A stretch of DNA of 64,000 bases, from assembly GCF_007970665.1 (NCBI RefSeq), contig NZ_CP042430.1:2046001-2110000 (forward strand), given 5' to 3'. Shown one piece after another: positions 27,894 through 36,563 of this stretch. Both the position numbers and the translations under genes were made by a program. How positions within the stretch are numbered: position 1 is the stretch's first letter; each line of letters begins with the position of its first letter. The notes beneath the pieces are model-generated. The model did not search any database and was not told where the DNA came from. It was given only the letters and a program-made list of their open reading frames with translations. This stretch comes from Baekduia soli (GTDB lineage Bacteria > Actinomycetota > Thermoleophilia > Solirubrobacterales > Solirubrobacteraceae).

Positions 27894-28274
27894 ATGGCCA
27901 AGATGTCCGGCGACTTCGACCTGCTGGCGGCCTCGCTGCGCGCCGACGCGCGCGACGTCGACGGGTTCTTCGACGTCCTGGTGGCCAAGCTCGGCGAGGT
28001 CTTCCCCGACGGCGTGGAGATCGAGCGCGGCGGCCTGCTCGGGCGCTCGGGCCCGAAGGCCGTCGCCGTGACGCTCGGCGACCGCCGCTACGAGGCCGAG
28101 CGCGCCCGTCGCACCGTGGTCTGCCGGCGGCGCACGGTCGTGCGCGGCATCGCGCTCAAGAGCGAGGATCTCGACGTCGACGCGTGGATCGACGCCCTCT
28201 CGGCCGACCTCGTCGACGAGGCCGCGCGCAGCGAGCGCGCCCGCGTCGCCCTCGAGGAGCTGCTCAACCCGTGA
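27894..28274 (+). CDS. Hypothetical protein, first gene of the YbjQ-like operon
   Basis: This 126-residue soluble protein starts at ATG 27894 or at ATG 27903. An N-terminal helix (FDLLAASLRADARDVDGFFD) leads to a beta-rich middle (AVAVTLGDRRYEAERARRTV) and a helical end (DAWIDALSADLVDEAARSER). No motif suggests a catalytic role. Its stop overlaps the GTG of the next gene (GTGA at 28271-28274), so it is translated together with the two YbjQ-like proteins and may work with them. Confidence 0.7.
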   Translation: MAKMSGDFDLLAASLRADARDVDGFFDVLVAKLGEVFPDGVEIERGGLLGRSGPKAVAVTLGDRRYEAERARRTVVCRRRTVVRGIALKSEDLDVDAWIDALSADLVDEAARSERARVALEELLNP

Positions 28275-29146
28275 GCGACGACGCCGCCCCCGTCATCCCG
28301 CAGGCGGCGCGCGAGCGGCTGGGGCGCCGGCGCACGCAGCAGGGCCCGGGCTTCGACTCGGCCCTCGGCGTCGGCGAGGCGCTGGCCGTGCGCGAGGCGG
28401 GGCTGCGTCCGGTCTGCCAGGTCATGGGCACGTCCTACTACCAGGTGGGGTGGCAGAACATGCCCTGGGGCTCGGCGCGCGGGGGCTGGTTCGGCGTGCA
28501 GGGCACCGACGGCCAGACCTTCGAGCTCGAGAGCCAGACCGACGCCTTCAACGAGGCCCGCCGCCTCGCGGTCGACCGCCTGCGCCAGGAGGCCGTCCTC
28601 GCCGGCGCCGACGCCGTCGTCGGCGTGCAGGTTCGCCGCAGCACGCGCGACTGGGCCGGCGACCTCGTGGAGTTCGTCGCCGTCGGCACGGCAGTGCGCT
28701 CCGAGCGCTACGACCTCGGCGACGAGCCGCTGCTGTGCAACCTCTCGGGCCAGGACGTCGCCAAGCTCGTGCGCCACGGCTTCTGGCCCGTGGGGATCGT
28801 CGGCGGCTCGACGGTCGCCTACGTCGTGACCGGCACCCGTCAGCAGTGGCGGTCCGGAGGCCTGCTGTCGGGCCGGCGCAACCAGGAGCTGCCCGACTTC
28901 ACCCAGGGCCTGTACGACGCCCGCGCGCTGGCGATGGAGCGCGTGACGCGCGGCGCCCACGAGCTGCAGGCCCACGGCGTCGTCGGCGTCCAGGTCGAGC
29001 GCTCGATGCACCCGCGCGAGCGCGAGGTCAACAACGTGACCTACCACGACATGATGATCACCCTCCACGTCCTGGGGACCGCGATCGTCGAGGTCGCCGA
29101 CGCGCCGGTGCCACCCGAGAAGTTCATCGCCCTGCCCCTGACCTGA
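28271..29146 (+). CDS. Tandem YbjQ/UPF0145-like heavy-metal-binding-type protein
   Basis: The 291-residue protein carries two diverged copies of a YbjQ-like unit. Each copy has a helix rich in arginine and glutamate followed by GADAVVGVQVRRS or HGVVGVQVERSM and then a strand with FVAVGTAV or LHVLGTAIV. YbjQ proteins normally hold one such unit of about 100 residues. Their role is uncertain; heavy-metal binding is only a family label. The gene is coupled to the small hypothetical gene upstream and lies 10 bp before a paralogue. Confidence 0.75.
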   Translation: MSDDAAPVIPQAARERLGRRRTQQGPGFDSALGVGEALAVREAGLRPVCQVMGTSYYQVGWQNMPWGSARGGWFGVQGTDGQTFELESQTDAFNEARRLAVDRLRQEAVLAGADAVVGVQVRRSTRDWAGDLVEFVAVGTAVRSERYDLGDEPLLCNLSGQDVAKLVRHGFWPVGIVGGSTVAYVVTGTRQQWRSGGLLSGRRNQELPDFTQGLYDARALAMERVTRGAHELQAHGVVGVQVERSMHPREREVNNVTYHDMMITLHVLGTAIVEVADAPVPPEKFIALPLT

Positions 29147-29156
29147 CGGAGCCCAC

Positions 29157-30017
29157 ATGGCCGACGAGGACCACGAGAGCACTCCCTACGACCCCACGAG
29201 CACCGCCGGGATCCCCGAGCACGGGCGCGAGCGCCTGGCCCGCATGCGCGAGCGCAGCCTGTTCACGAGCGACCTGTCGGTCAACGAGTTCCTGCTCGTG
29301 CGCGCCGCGGGCTTCGAGCCGCTCGGCCTCGTCGTCGGCTCGTCGATCTACCACATCGGGTTCCAGGCGAGCGCCTGGAGCAAGAACCAGGAGATGGACG
29401 TCCTGACCCAGGCGATGTACCACGCCCGGGAGCTGGCGATGACGCGCATGGAGGAGGAGGCCGACCAGCTCGGCGCCGACGGGATCGTGGGCGTGCGCCT
29501 GGACGTCAGCCGCCGCGAGTGGGGCAACGACCTCGCCGAGTTCGTCGCGATCGGGACCGCGGTGCGCCACCGCGAGGGCGAGCTTCACCGTGCGCCCAAC
29601 GGCCGCCCGTTCACGAGCGACCTCAGCGGCCAGGACTTCTACACGCTGCTGTCGGCCGGCTACCGGCCCGTCGGCATGGTGATGGGGACCTGCGTGTACC
29701 ACGTGGCCCACCAGGGACTGGGCAGCTGGATGAAGCGCGTGGGCCGCAACGTCGAGATGCCGAACTTCACCCAGGCGCTCTACGACGCGCGCGAGCTGGC
29801 GATGGAGCGCATGCAGGCCGAGGCGGAGGCCGCCGAGGCCGAGGGCATCGTCGGCGTCCAGCTCGTCGAGGGCAACCACGGATGGAGCTCGCACGTCCTG
29901 GAGTACTTCGCGGTGGGCACCGCGGTGATCCCGACGTCGGCCGACCACGAGATCCCACCGCCGACGCTCGTCCTCAACCTGGACGACACGCGCCAGAGCG
30001 GGTTCCGGGGGTTCTAG
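29157..30017 (+). CDS. Tandem YbjQ/UPF0145-like protein, paralogue of the preceding gene
   Basis: The 286-residue protein again has two YbjQ-like units: AMYHARELAMTRMEEEADQL with LGADGIVGVRLDVSRRE and EFVAIGTAV, then ALYDARELAMERMQAEAEAA with EGIVGVQLVEGNHG and YFAVGTAV. The N-terminal third of each half (FEPLGLVVGSSIYHIGF and YRPVGMVMGTCVYHVAHQ) is also repeated, so the whole protein is an internal duplication. It is clearly a duplicate of the gene before it, giving four units in tandem across the operon. The function is unknown. Confidence 0.75.
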   Translation: MADEDHESTPYDPTSTAGIPEHGRERLARMRERSLFTSDLSVNEFLLVRAAGFEPLGLVVGSSIYHIGFQASAWSKNQEMDVLTQAMYHARELAMTRMEEEADQLGADGIVGVRLDVSRREWGNDLAEFVAIGTAVRHREGELHRAPNGRPFTSDLSGQDFYTLLSAGYRPVGMVMGTCVYHVAHQGLGSWMKRVGRNVEMPNFTQALYDARELAMERMQAEAEAAEAEGIVGVQLVEGNHGWSSHVLEYFAVGTAVIPTSADHEIPPPTLVLNLDDTRQSGFRGF

Positions 30018-30069
30018 GGGCGGGCGCCGCGGGCGCCCCGCACGGCGCTCCGGACGCGCGCCGGTCCCC

Positions 30070-30113
30070 GTTCACCCCGCGGTCACAGCATCTTGGCCGC
30101 CCGTTCACAGAAC
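30070..30113 (+). promoter_or_regulatory. PHO box upstream of the PHP-glycosyltransferase operon
   Basis: Four 11-bp units run in phase: GTTCACCCCGC (30070-30080), GGTCACAGCAT (30081-30091), CTTGGCCGCCC (30092-30102, degenerate) and GTTCACAGAAC (30103-30113). The core and period match the ppk site. The box ends 55 bp before the start codon, which has a GAGGAG ribosome-binding site. The rest of the 151-bp intergenic region shows nothing else. Confidence 0.75.
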
Positions 30114-30168
30114 CCGGCCGCGTGCAGGCCAATCTCCTCGCAGCACATCCGATCACGAGGAGACCACG

Positions 30169-32454
30169 ATGACTCCCAGCCGGCCCGCCCGGGCCGACCT
30201 GCACTGCCACTCGACGGCCTCCGAGCTCTCCCGGCTCGGGGTCCAGCGGGCCCTCGGCCTGCCCGAGTGCGCCACGCCGCCCCAGGAGGTCCTCGAGCTC
30301 GCGCTGGCGCGCGGCATGGACTTCGTCACGATCACCGACCACGACACGATCGACGGCGTCCTGGAGATCGCCGGCGACCCGCGCGTCTTCGTCTCGGCCG
30401 AGCTCACGTGCTCCTTCCGCGAGGAGCCCCAGGCCGTCCACGTCCTCTGCCTGGGCATCACGCCCGACGAGTTCGCCCACCTCCAGGAGCGCTCGGACTG
30501 CGTGGAGTCCGTCGCCGACCACCTCGCCGAGAACGAGATCACCGCCGCGCTCGCGCACCCGTTCTACGCGGTCGGCGCGCCCCTGACGCCGCGTCACCGC
30601 CGGCGCCTGGCGCGCCTGTTCCCGATCTGGGAGACCCGCAACGGCGCCCGCGCCCGCGAGCTCAACGCGCCGGCCGCCGTCTACATCGAGACCCACGGCG
30701 GCATCGGCGTCGGCGGCTCGGACGACCACGCCGGCGTCGACATCGGGCGCACGTTCACCGAGACGCCGCCCGCGCACGACGTCGCCACGTTCCTGGCCCA
30801 CGTCCGGGCCGGCCGCGCGACGGCCCGCGGCGACCAGGGCAGCGCCGCCAAGTGGGCCCACGCGGCGATGGCGCTCGCCGTGCGCACGCACGGCGCGGCG
30901 GCCGGCGAGCCCGTCAGCGCCGCCACCGTCCTGCGCATGGTCCGGCGCGTGATGACCGAGGCCGACGCGCGCACCGGCGCCATCGGCGCCGACCTGCGGC
31001 CCGCCGACGCCGCCGGGCTGCTGCGGGCGTGGCTGGAGGCCGTGGAGCTCGGCGACCTGTCGCCGCGCGAGCTGCTGGCCGTCATGCAGGCCGACGACTT
31101 CCACCACAGCGTCCTGTTCCGCCGGGCGCGCCGCACGCATGAGCGCCGCCTGGCGCGTGCGGTCGACGCGCTGGCCGCCCGGGTCGCCCGCGACGGCGCC
31201 GCCGGCCTGGCCACGGGCGCCGCGGCGGTCTTCGACGCCTGCGTGGCGGCGATCCCCTACGCGCCCGCCGCCGCGTTCCTCGGGCGCGAGAAGAGCCGTC
31301 TCGCGGCCCGGGACGGGGACCCGCAGCGGGTCGCGCTCGTCGCCGACGGCGTCGGCGCGATGCACGGCGTGACCCACACGCTGGCCGAGCTGCGCCACCG
31401 CGGGGTGCCGGGCTTCGAGGTCGAGGTCGTCTGCACCGACCACATCGCCGACCGCCGCCTGAGCGCGGTGGCCGACGTCGAGGTCCCGTTCTACACCGGG
31501 CTGCAGGTCGGGGTGCCGAGCCTGCCGGCGATCGTCGAGGCCCTGGCCGAGGGCCGCTACGACCTCGTCCACGTCTGCTCGCCGGGGCCGGCGGGCCTGG
31601 CCGCGCTGCTCATCGCCCGGGTCATGGACGTGCCGGTCGTGGGCAGCTACCACACCGAGCTGGCCGCCTATGCGGGGCTGCGCTCGGGCGACCCCGGGCT
31701 GGAGGCGCTGGCGGGCACCGCGCTGGCCGCCTTCTACGGCCAGTGCGCGGTCGTGCTCTCACCCAGCGAGGCCAGCGACGCCGTGCTCGACGGGCTGGGC
31801 GTCGCCGCCGACCGCGTGGGCCGCTGGGACCGCGGCGTCGACACGGAGCGCTTCGGCCCGCACCGCCGCAGCGCCGGCCCGCGCCCGGGCGGTCGCGTCA
31901 CCGTCCTCTACGCCGGGCGCCTGACGCGTGAGAAGGGCGCCGACCTGCTGGCCGACGCGTTCCTGGCCGCCCGTGCGCACGATCCGCGGCTGCACCTCGT
32001 CCTGGCCGGCGACGGCCCCGAGGCCGGCGTCCTGGCCGACCGCCTCGGCGCCCATGCGACGCTGCTGGGCTGGCTGGAGGGCGACGACCTGGCGCGGGCC
32101 TACGCGGACGCCGACCTGTTCGTGTTCCCGAGCCGGACCGACACGTTCGGGCAGACGCTGCTGGAGGCCCAGGCCAGCGGCCTGCCCGTGGTCGCCGTGG
32201 CCGAGGGCGGCCCCTGCTGCATCGTCGCCGACGGGGTGACCGGCCTGCTGCGCCCGGCCGACACGGCCGCGCTGGCCGAGGCCGTCCGCGGGCTGGCCGC
32301 CGACCCCGCGCGGCGCCGGGCGCTCGGGGAGGCCGCCCGGGCGGCCGTGCACGAGCGGACGTGGGACGCCTCGCTGCTGCGCCTGGCCGCCGGCTACCAC
32401 CGTGCGCTCGGCGCCGGCTCGCGGACGTCGGAGCGGGTGCGCCGTGTCGCCTGA
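30169..32454 (+). CDS. PHP-domain/GT4 glycosyltransferase fusion
   Basis: The 761-residue protein starts with a PHP metal-dependent phosphoesterase domain (about residues 5-240): DLHCHSTAS, TITDHDTIDGV, LAHPFYAVG and GVGGSDDHAGVDIG hold the metal ligands. A helical spacer follows. From about residue 385 to the end is a GT-B glycosyltransferase of family 4: GAMHGVTHTLAELRHRGVPG, VGSYHTELAAYAG and the nucleotide-sugar site SRTDTFGQTLLEAQASGLPV. It resembles glycolipid mannosyl/glucosyltransferases that use diacylglycerol acceptors, but the acceptor is not proven. It has a PHO box and is followed by another glycosyltransferase (11-bp overlap). A role in replacing phospholipids with glycolipids under phosphate shortage is inferred. 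Confidence 0.88.
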   Translation: MTPSRPARADLHCHSTASELSRLGVQRALGLPECATPPQEVLELALARGMDFVTITDHDTIDGVLEIAGDPRVFVSAELTCSFREEPQAVHVLCLGITPDEFAHLQERSDCVESVADHLAENEITAALAHPFYAVGAPLTPRHRRRLARLFPIWETRNGARARELNAPAAVYIETHGGIGVGGSDDHAGVDIGRTFTETPPAHDVATFLAHVRAGRATARGDQGSAAKWAHAAMALAVRTHGAAAGEPVSAATVLRMVRRVMTEADARTGAIGADLRPADAAGLLRAWLEAVELGDLSPRELLAVMQADDFHHSVLFRRARRTHERRLARAVDALAARVARDGAAGLATGAAAVFDACVAAIPYAPAAAFLGREKSRLAARDGDPQRVALVADGVGAMHGVTHTLAELRHRGVPGFEVEVVCTDHIADRRLSAVADVEVPFYTGLQVGVPSLPAIVEALAEGRYDLVHVCSPGPAGLAALLIARVMDVPVVGSYHTELAAYAGLRSGDPGLEALAGTALAAFYGQCAVVLSPSEASDAVLDGLGVAADRVGRWDRGVDTERFGPHRRSAGPRPGGRVTVLYAGRLTREKGADLLADAFLAARAHDPRLHLVLAGDGPEAGVLADRLGAHATLLGWLEGDDLARAYADADLFVFPSRTDTFGQTLLEAQASGLPVVAVAEGGPCCIVADGVTGLLRPADTAALAEAVRGLAADPARRRALGEAARAAVHERTWDASLLRLAAGYHRALGAGSRTSERVRRVA

Positions 32455-33520
32455 GACGCTGGACCACGGTCACCTGACCCTGCGGCGCGGCGGGGCCGGC
32501 CGCGCGCGCCTGCGCCTCGTGCCTGCCGCACCACTGCGGATCGTCGACGTCGTCCCCGACGACGGCCCCGGCGCGCTGCGCACCTACCTCGACGCCAAGT
32601 CGCGCCTTGCCGCCCACACCGGCGAGCTGCACCACGACGTGCTCGTCCGGGGGCGGTCGCGCTCCCGCACCGCGCTCGCTGCGCGGCTGCGCGCGCTGGC
32701 GCCCGACGTGGTCCTGCTGCACGATCCGTGGCCGGCCCCGCTGGACCTCGTCGCCTGCGCCCGCGGGCTGGGGGCGCGGACCGTCGCGGTGCACCACGGC
32801 TCCAGTGAGGCCCAGGCGGCCGTGCTGCCCGGCCCGTCGCGGGCCCACCTGCCGGCCGTCCGCGCGCAGCGGCGCCGTCTGGCGCGCGAGGTCGACGCGG
32901 TCATGGGCCTTCCGGCGACGACCGCCGACAGCCGCCGCGTCGCCACCCTCGCCGTGGCGATGGGCGTCGACGACGCGTTCCGCCCGCGTGCCGACGTGCG
33001 CCGGGGCGATCATGTGCTGTATGTCGGGCGCCTCGCGCGGGGCCACGGGCTCTTCCGCCTCCTGGACGCGGCGGCCCGCAGCGCCGACCCGTGGCCGCTG
33101 CACCTCGTCGGCGCCGGGCCCCTCGAGGACGCCCTGCGCACCCGGGCCCAGCACCTGGGCCTCGGGCGCCGGGTCAGCGTCGCGCCCGACGTCCGGGATC
33201 GCGAGTGCCTCGCGCGCCGGATGGCGGCCGCACGCTGCGTCGTCGTGCCGGGGGCGCTGGAGCCGTTCGGGCTCGTCGCGCTGGAGGCCGCCGCCTGCGG
33301 CACGCCGGTCGCCGGCTGTCTCACGGCCCCGGCGCTGGGGCTCGTCGGCGGGCTCGGCCACCGCTTCGCGCCCGGCGACCCGACCGGCCTGGACCGGGCG
33401 ATCGCCGCCGCCCGCGCGGCCGGACCCGACGCCGAGGCGGGCGCCGTCCTGGCCTGGCGCCACGCCTGGGACCGCGTGCTGCGCGAGGAGCTGCGCCGGC
33501 TGCGGGAGCTGGCGTGCTGA
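32444..33520 (+). CDS. GT4-family glycosyltransferase
   Basis: The 358-residue GT-B protein begins at GTG 32444, inside the end of the PHP-GT gene. Its N-terminal Rossmann half contains RIVDVVPDDGPGALRTYLDA and VVLLHDPWPAPLDLV. The C-terminal half has LYVGRLARGHGLFRLLDAA, then the donor-site region VVVPGALEPFGLVALEAAAC with the E-x7-E glutamates. It probably adds a second sugar to the product of the upstream enzyme. The next gene starts within its last codons, so the three are one operon under the PHO box. Confidence 0.85.
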   Translation: MSPETLDHGHLTLRRGGAGRARLRLVPAAPLRIVDVVPDDGPGALRTYLDAKSRLAAHTGELHHDVLVRGRSRSRTALAARLRALAPDVVLLHDPWPAPLDLVACARGLGARTVAVHHGSSEAQAAVLPGPSRAHLPAVRAQRRRLAREVDAVMGLPATTADSRRVATLAVAMGVDDAFRPRADVRRGDHVLYVGRLARGHGLFRLLDAAARSADPWPLHLVGAGPLEDALRTRAQHLGLGRRVSVAPDVRDRECLARRMAAARCVVVPGALEPFGLVALEAAACGTPVAGCLTAPALGLVGGLGHRFAPGDPTGLDRAIAAARAAGPDAEAGAVLAWRHAWDRVLREELRRLRELAC

Positions 33521-34227
33521 GGCCGGGCCGCGGGGCCCTGGCCGTGTCCCTGCACGACGTCGAGCCCGCGACCTTCGAGCGCTGCGCGCTCATCCGCGAC
33601 TGGCTCGACGACCTCGGGGTGCACCGCGTGACGCTCCTGGTCATCCCCGCCCCGGACCTCCATCCCTTCCACGACCGCCGCCCGGAGCTCGCCGACTGGC
33701 TCGAGGAGCGCGCCGGGCTGGGCGACGCCATCGCCCAGCACGGCTTCCGGCACCGCGCCGTCCCCGGCCGCCGCCCGCTCGCGCGGCTGCACGCGGGAGC
33801 CGGGGCGGAGTTCGTGGGGCTCGACGGCGATGAGACGCGCCGCGCGGTCCTGGCGGGCCGCCGCGTGCTGCGCCTCGCCGGCATCGCACCGCGCGGGTTC
33901 GTGGCCCCCGGCTACGCCTACACCTCGGCGCTCCGTGACACGCTGGCGTCGACGTTCGACTGGTGGGCGGGGCTCGGCCGGCTGCACCGCGCGAACCGCT
34001 CCAGCACGACCGCCCCGGCGCTCAGCCTCGGCACGTCCACGCGCCTGGGGCGCTGGACGTCGCCGGTGCTCGTACGCGCGGGCGCCTACGCGGGCGGCGA
34101 GGTGCTGCGCCTGGAGATCCATCCGGCCGACCTCGACCACCCGCGCTGCGTGGGCGCGGTCGAGCGCGTCCTGGGCGCCGCGCGCGGGCGCGACGCGGTG
34201 ACCTACGACGACCTCGCCGGGCCCTAG
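33514..34227 (+). CDS. DUF2334-type polysaccharide deacetylase-like protein
   Basis: The 237-residue protein begins at GTG 33514, overlapping the previous gene by 7 bp. It shows the NodB-like pattern of the DUF2334 group: ALAVSLHDVEPATFE at the start (HD in place of the usual DD), VTLLVIPAPDLH, then IAQHGFRHRAVPG with the histidine ligands, and GFVAPGYAYTSALRDTL. A C-terminal EIHPADLDHP block carries the last histidine. It may deacetylate a sugar added by the two upstream transferases. No signal peptide is visible, so it acts in the cytosol. Confidence 0.85.
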   Translation: MLRPGRGALAVSLHDVEPATFERCALIRDWLDDLGVHRVTLLVIPAPDLHPFHDRRPELADWLEERAGLGDAIAQHGFRHRAVPGRRPLARLHAGAGAEFVGLDGDETRRAVLAGRRVLRLAGIAPRGFVAPGYAYTSALRDTLASTFDWWAGLGRLHRANRSSTTAPALSLGTSTRLGRWTSPVLVRAGAYAGGEVLRLEIHPADLDHPRCVGAVERVLGAARGRDAVTYDDLAGP

Positions 34228-34237
34228 CGATGTACAA

Positions 34238-34266
34238 CCGATCGGCTATGCAATAACCGATCGGTT
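34238..34266. promoter_or_regulatory. ArsR-type operator upstream of arsR
   Basis: The octamer CCGATCGG occurs at 34238-34245 and 34257-34264. The whole element CCGATCGGCTAT-GCA-ATAACCGATCGG is an inverted repeat of 12-bp arms with 11 matches around a 3-bp centre. It ends 16 bp before the arsR start and precedes TTATGGT, a plausible -10 element. This is the normal position for ArsR autoregulation released by arsenite. Confidence 0.75.
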
Positions 34267-34281
34267 TGTTATGGTCGCGAC

Positions 34282-34638
34282 ATGGCCGCCGTGCAAGCCC
34301 CCGTCCTGACCCCGCGCGAGCGCCGGCCCGGCGGCTGCTGCTCGCCCGCCGTCGAGCCGCAGCTGGGGCCGGAGGCGGCGGCCCACCTGGCCGTGCTGGC
34401 CAAGGCCCTGGCCGACCCTACGCGCCTGCGGATCGTCGACGCGCTGCGCACGTCGGCGCCCGAGGCCGTGTGCCAGTGCGAGCTGCTGCCGCTGTTCTCC
34501 ATGAGCCAGCCCGCGCTGTCCAAGCACCTCAAGATCCTCGTCAACGCCGGCGTGATCGGCACCGAGCGACGCGGACTCTGGGCCTACTACTACGTCCTCG
34601 ACGACTCCCTGGAGGAGCTCACCGCATGGCTGACGTGA
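34282..34638 (+). CDS. arsR: ArsR-family arsenic-responsive repressor
   Basis: The 118-residue winged-helix repressor has LAVLAKALADPTRLRIVDAL at the start of the fold and the recognition helix SMSQPALSKHLKILVNAGVI. The inducer site is VCQCELLPLF, the CxC expected in helix 3 of arsenite sensors. A further cysteine pair near residue 19 (GGCCSP) could take part. It is the first gene of the arsenic cluster, preceded by a palindromic operator, and its last 13 bases overlap the arsM start. It is released from DNA by As(III). Confidence 0.92.
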   Translation: MAAVQAPVLTPRERRPGGCCSPAVEPQLGPEAAAHLAVLAKALADPTRLRIVDALRTSAPEAVCQCELLPLFSMSQPALSKHLKILVNAGVIGTERRGLWAYYYVLDDSLEELTAWLT

Positions 34639-35417
34639 CCGACCCCTGCTGCGCGCCTGCCGACGCCGACGTCCGCGAGACGGTGCGCCGCAAGTACGCC
34701 GCCGCCGCGCTGGCCGCCGCACAGTCCGCGCGCGCGCCCGGCAACTGCTGCGGCCCGGTGGCCACCGCCGACGCCGCCGGCCGCCCGGTCTTCGGCAGCG
34801 TGCTGTACGACGACGACGAGGCCGGCTCCGCCCCCGAGGCGGCGGTCAGCGCCTCGCTGGGCTGTGGCGTCCCGACCGCGGTCGCCGACCTGCACGAGGG
34901 GGAGACCGTGCTCGACCTCGGCTCGGGCGCCGGCGCCGACGTCCTCATCTCCGCCGCGCGCGTCGGCGCGACCGGCCGGGCCATCGGACTGGACATGACC
35001 GACGAGATGCTGGCCCTGGCCCGCGGCAACGCCGAGCAGGCCGGGGCGTCCAACGTCGAGTTCGTCAAGGGCCATATCGAGGACATCCCGCTCCCCGACC
35101 GCTCCGTCGACGTCGTGATCTCCAACTGCGTGATCAACCTCTCCGGCGACAAGCCCAGGGTCCTGCGCGAGGTGGCCCGCGTGCTGGCGCCGGGCGGCCG
35201 CTTCGCCGTCTCCGACGTCATCGCCGACGAGGACATGGACGACGCCACCCGCGCCGACATGGCGCAGTGGACCGGCTGCATTGCGGGGGCGCTGACCCGC
35301 CGCGAGTTCGAGGACGCGCTGGCCGCCGCCGGCCTGACCGACGTCGAGATCCGCGAGACCCATCGCGTCCACGAGCACGCGGGCGCGGCGATCGTCCGCG
35401 CCCGCAAGGCCGGCTGA
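34626..35417 (+). CDS. arsM: Arsenite S-adenosylmethionine methyltransferase
   Basis: The 263-residue enzyme methylates As(III) with SAM. It shows the SAM motif VLDLGSGAGADVLISAARVG near residue 96, IGLDMTDEMLALAR, then the conserved cysteines in VVISNCVINLSGDKPRV and MAQWTGCIAGAL. The N-terminal region has two cysteine pairs (DPCCAP and GNCCGP), and LGCGVPTAVADL carries another. The set C-(N)-C plus WTGC matches ArsM and not an ordinary methyltransferase. It starts at ATG 34626, overlapping arsR, so translation is coupled. Confidence 0.93.
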   Translation: MADVTDPCCAPADADVRETVRRKYAAAALAAAQSARAPGNCCGPVATADAAGRPVFGSVLYDDDEAGSAPEAAVSASLGCGVPTAVADLHEGETVLDLGSGAGADVLISAARVGATGRAIGLDMTDEMLALARGNAEQAGASNVEFVKGHIEDIPLPDRSVDVVISNCVINLSGDKPRVLREVARVLAPGGRFAVSDVIADEDMDDATRADMAQWTGCIAGALTRREFEDALAAAGLTDVEIRETHRVHEHAGAAIVRARKAG

Positions 35418-35423
35418 GGGCCC

Positions 35424-36563
35424 ATGCGCCGTGGCGCCACGGTCGCGCCGGCGCCGGCCGCCGATGGCCCGGCGGTCATTGGGCGCCTGTCGACGCTGGA
35501 CCGGTTCCTGCCGTTGTGGATCGCGGCGGCGATGGCCGCGGGCCTGGCGCTGGGCGCGATCTTCCCCGGCTTCGACGACGCCCTCGACGCGCTGCGGGTC
35601 GGCACGGTCTCGCTGCCCATCGCCGTTGGCCTGTTGTTGATGATGTACCCGGTGCTGGCCAAGGTCCGCTACGAGGAGCTCGGGCAGATCACCGGCCAGC
35701 CGCGGATGATCGGTGCGTCGATCGCGCTGAACTGGGTCGTCGGGCCGCTGCTGATGTTCGCGCTGGCCTGGATCTTCCTCTCGGGCCATCCCGAGTACCG
35801 CACCGGCCTGATCATCGTCGGGCTCGCGCGGTGCATCGCCATGGTGCTGATCTGGTCGGACCTGGCCAAGGCCGACGCCGAGGCGACGGCGCTGCTGGTG
35901 GCCATCAACTCGCTGTTCCAGATCCTGGCCTTCTCCCTGCTGGGCTGGCTCTACCTGACCGGGCTGCCGCAGCTGCTGGGCCTGGACACCCAGGGCCTGG
36001 ACGTCTCGCTGTGGGAGGTGGCGCGGACCGTGCTCATCTTCCTCGGCATCCCGCTGGCCGCCGGGTTCCTGACGCGCCGGGTGGGCATCGGCCGGCGCGG
36101 CGAGGCCTGGTACCGCCAGCGCTTCCTGCCGCGCATTGGACCCATCGCCCTCTACGGGCTCCTGTTCACGATCGTGATGCTGTTCGCCATCCAGGGCGAC
36201 GCCATCACGTCGGCGCCGCTCGACGTGGTGCTGATCGCGGTGCCGCTGCTCGTCTACTTCCTGATGATGTTCTTCTCCAGCTTCTGGCTGGGACGCGCCC
36301 TCGGCCTCGGGTACGCGCGGACGGCCACGCTCGCCTTCACCGCGGCGTCGAACAACTTCGAGCTGGCGATCGCGGTCTGCGTCGGGGTCTTCGGGGCCAC
36401 GTCGGGGCAGGCGCTGGCGGGCGTCGTGGGCCCGCTCATCGAGGTCCCGGTGCTCGTGTCGCTGGTCTACGTGGCGCTGTGGCTCGGTCGCCGCTGGTTC
36501 GGGACCGGCGAGGTCGACGGCCCGCCCGTCGCGGGCGTCCCCGGCCGCGCGGAGGTCGCCTGA
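35424..36563 (+). CDS. acr3: Acr3-type arsenite efflux permease
   Basis: The 379-residue membrane protein has about ten hydrophobic segments, e.g. FLPLWIAAAMAAGLALGAIF, IAVGLLLMMYPVLAKV, IVGLARCIAMVLIWSDLA and FFSSFWLGRALGLGY. The conserved cysteine lies in LARCIAMVLIW and the conserved glutamate late in the protein in GPLIEVPVLVSLVYV, both typical of Acr3. It exports As(III) driven by the proton motive force. The start at ATG 35424 follows arsM by 6 bp and its stop overlaps the arsC fragment (TGATG). Confidence 0.92.
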   Translation: MRRGATVAPAPAADGPAVIGRLSTLDRFLPLWIAAAMAAGLALGAIFPGFDDALDALRVGTVSLPIAVGLLLMMYPVLAKVRYEELGQITGQPRMIGASIALNWVVGPLLMFALAWIFLSGHPEYRTGLIIVGLARCIAMVLIWSDLAKADAEATALLVAINSLFQILAFSLLGWLYLTGLPQLLGLDTQGLDVSLWEVARTVLIFLGIPLAAGFLTRRVGIGRRGEAWYRQRFLPRIGPIALYGLLFTIVMLFAIQGDAITSAPLDVVLIAVPLLVYFLMMFFSSFWLGRALGLGYARTATLAFTAASNNFELAIAVCVGVFGATSGQALAGVVGPLIEVPVLVSLVYVALWLGRRWFGTGEVDGPPVAGVPGRAEVA

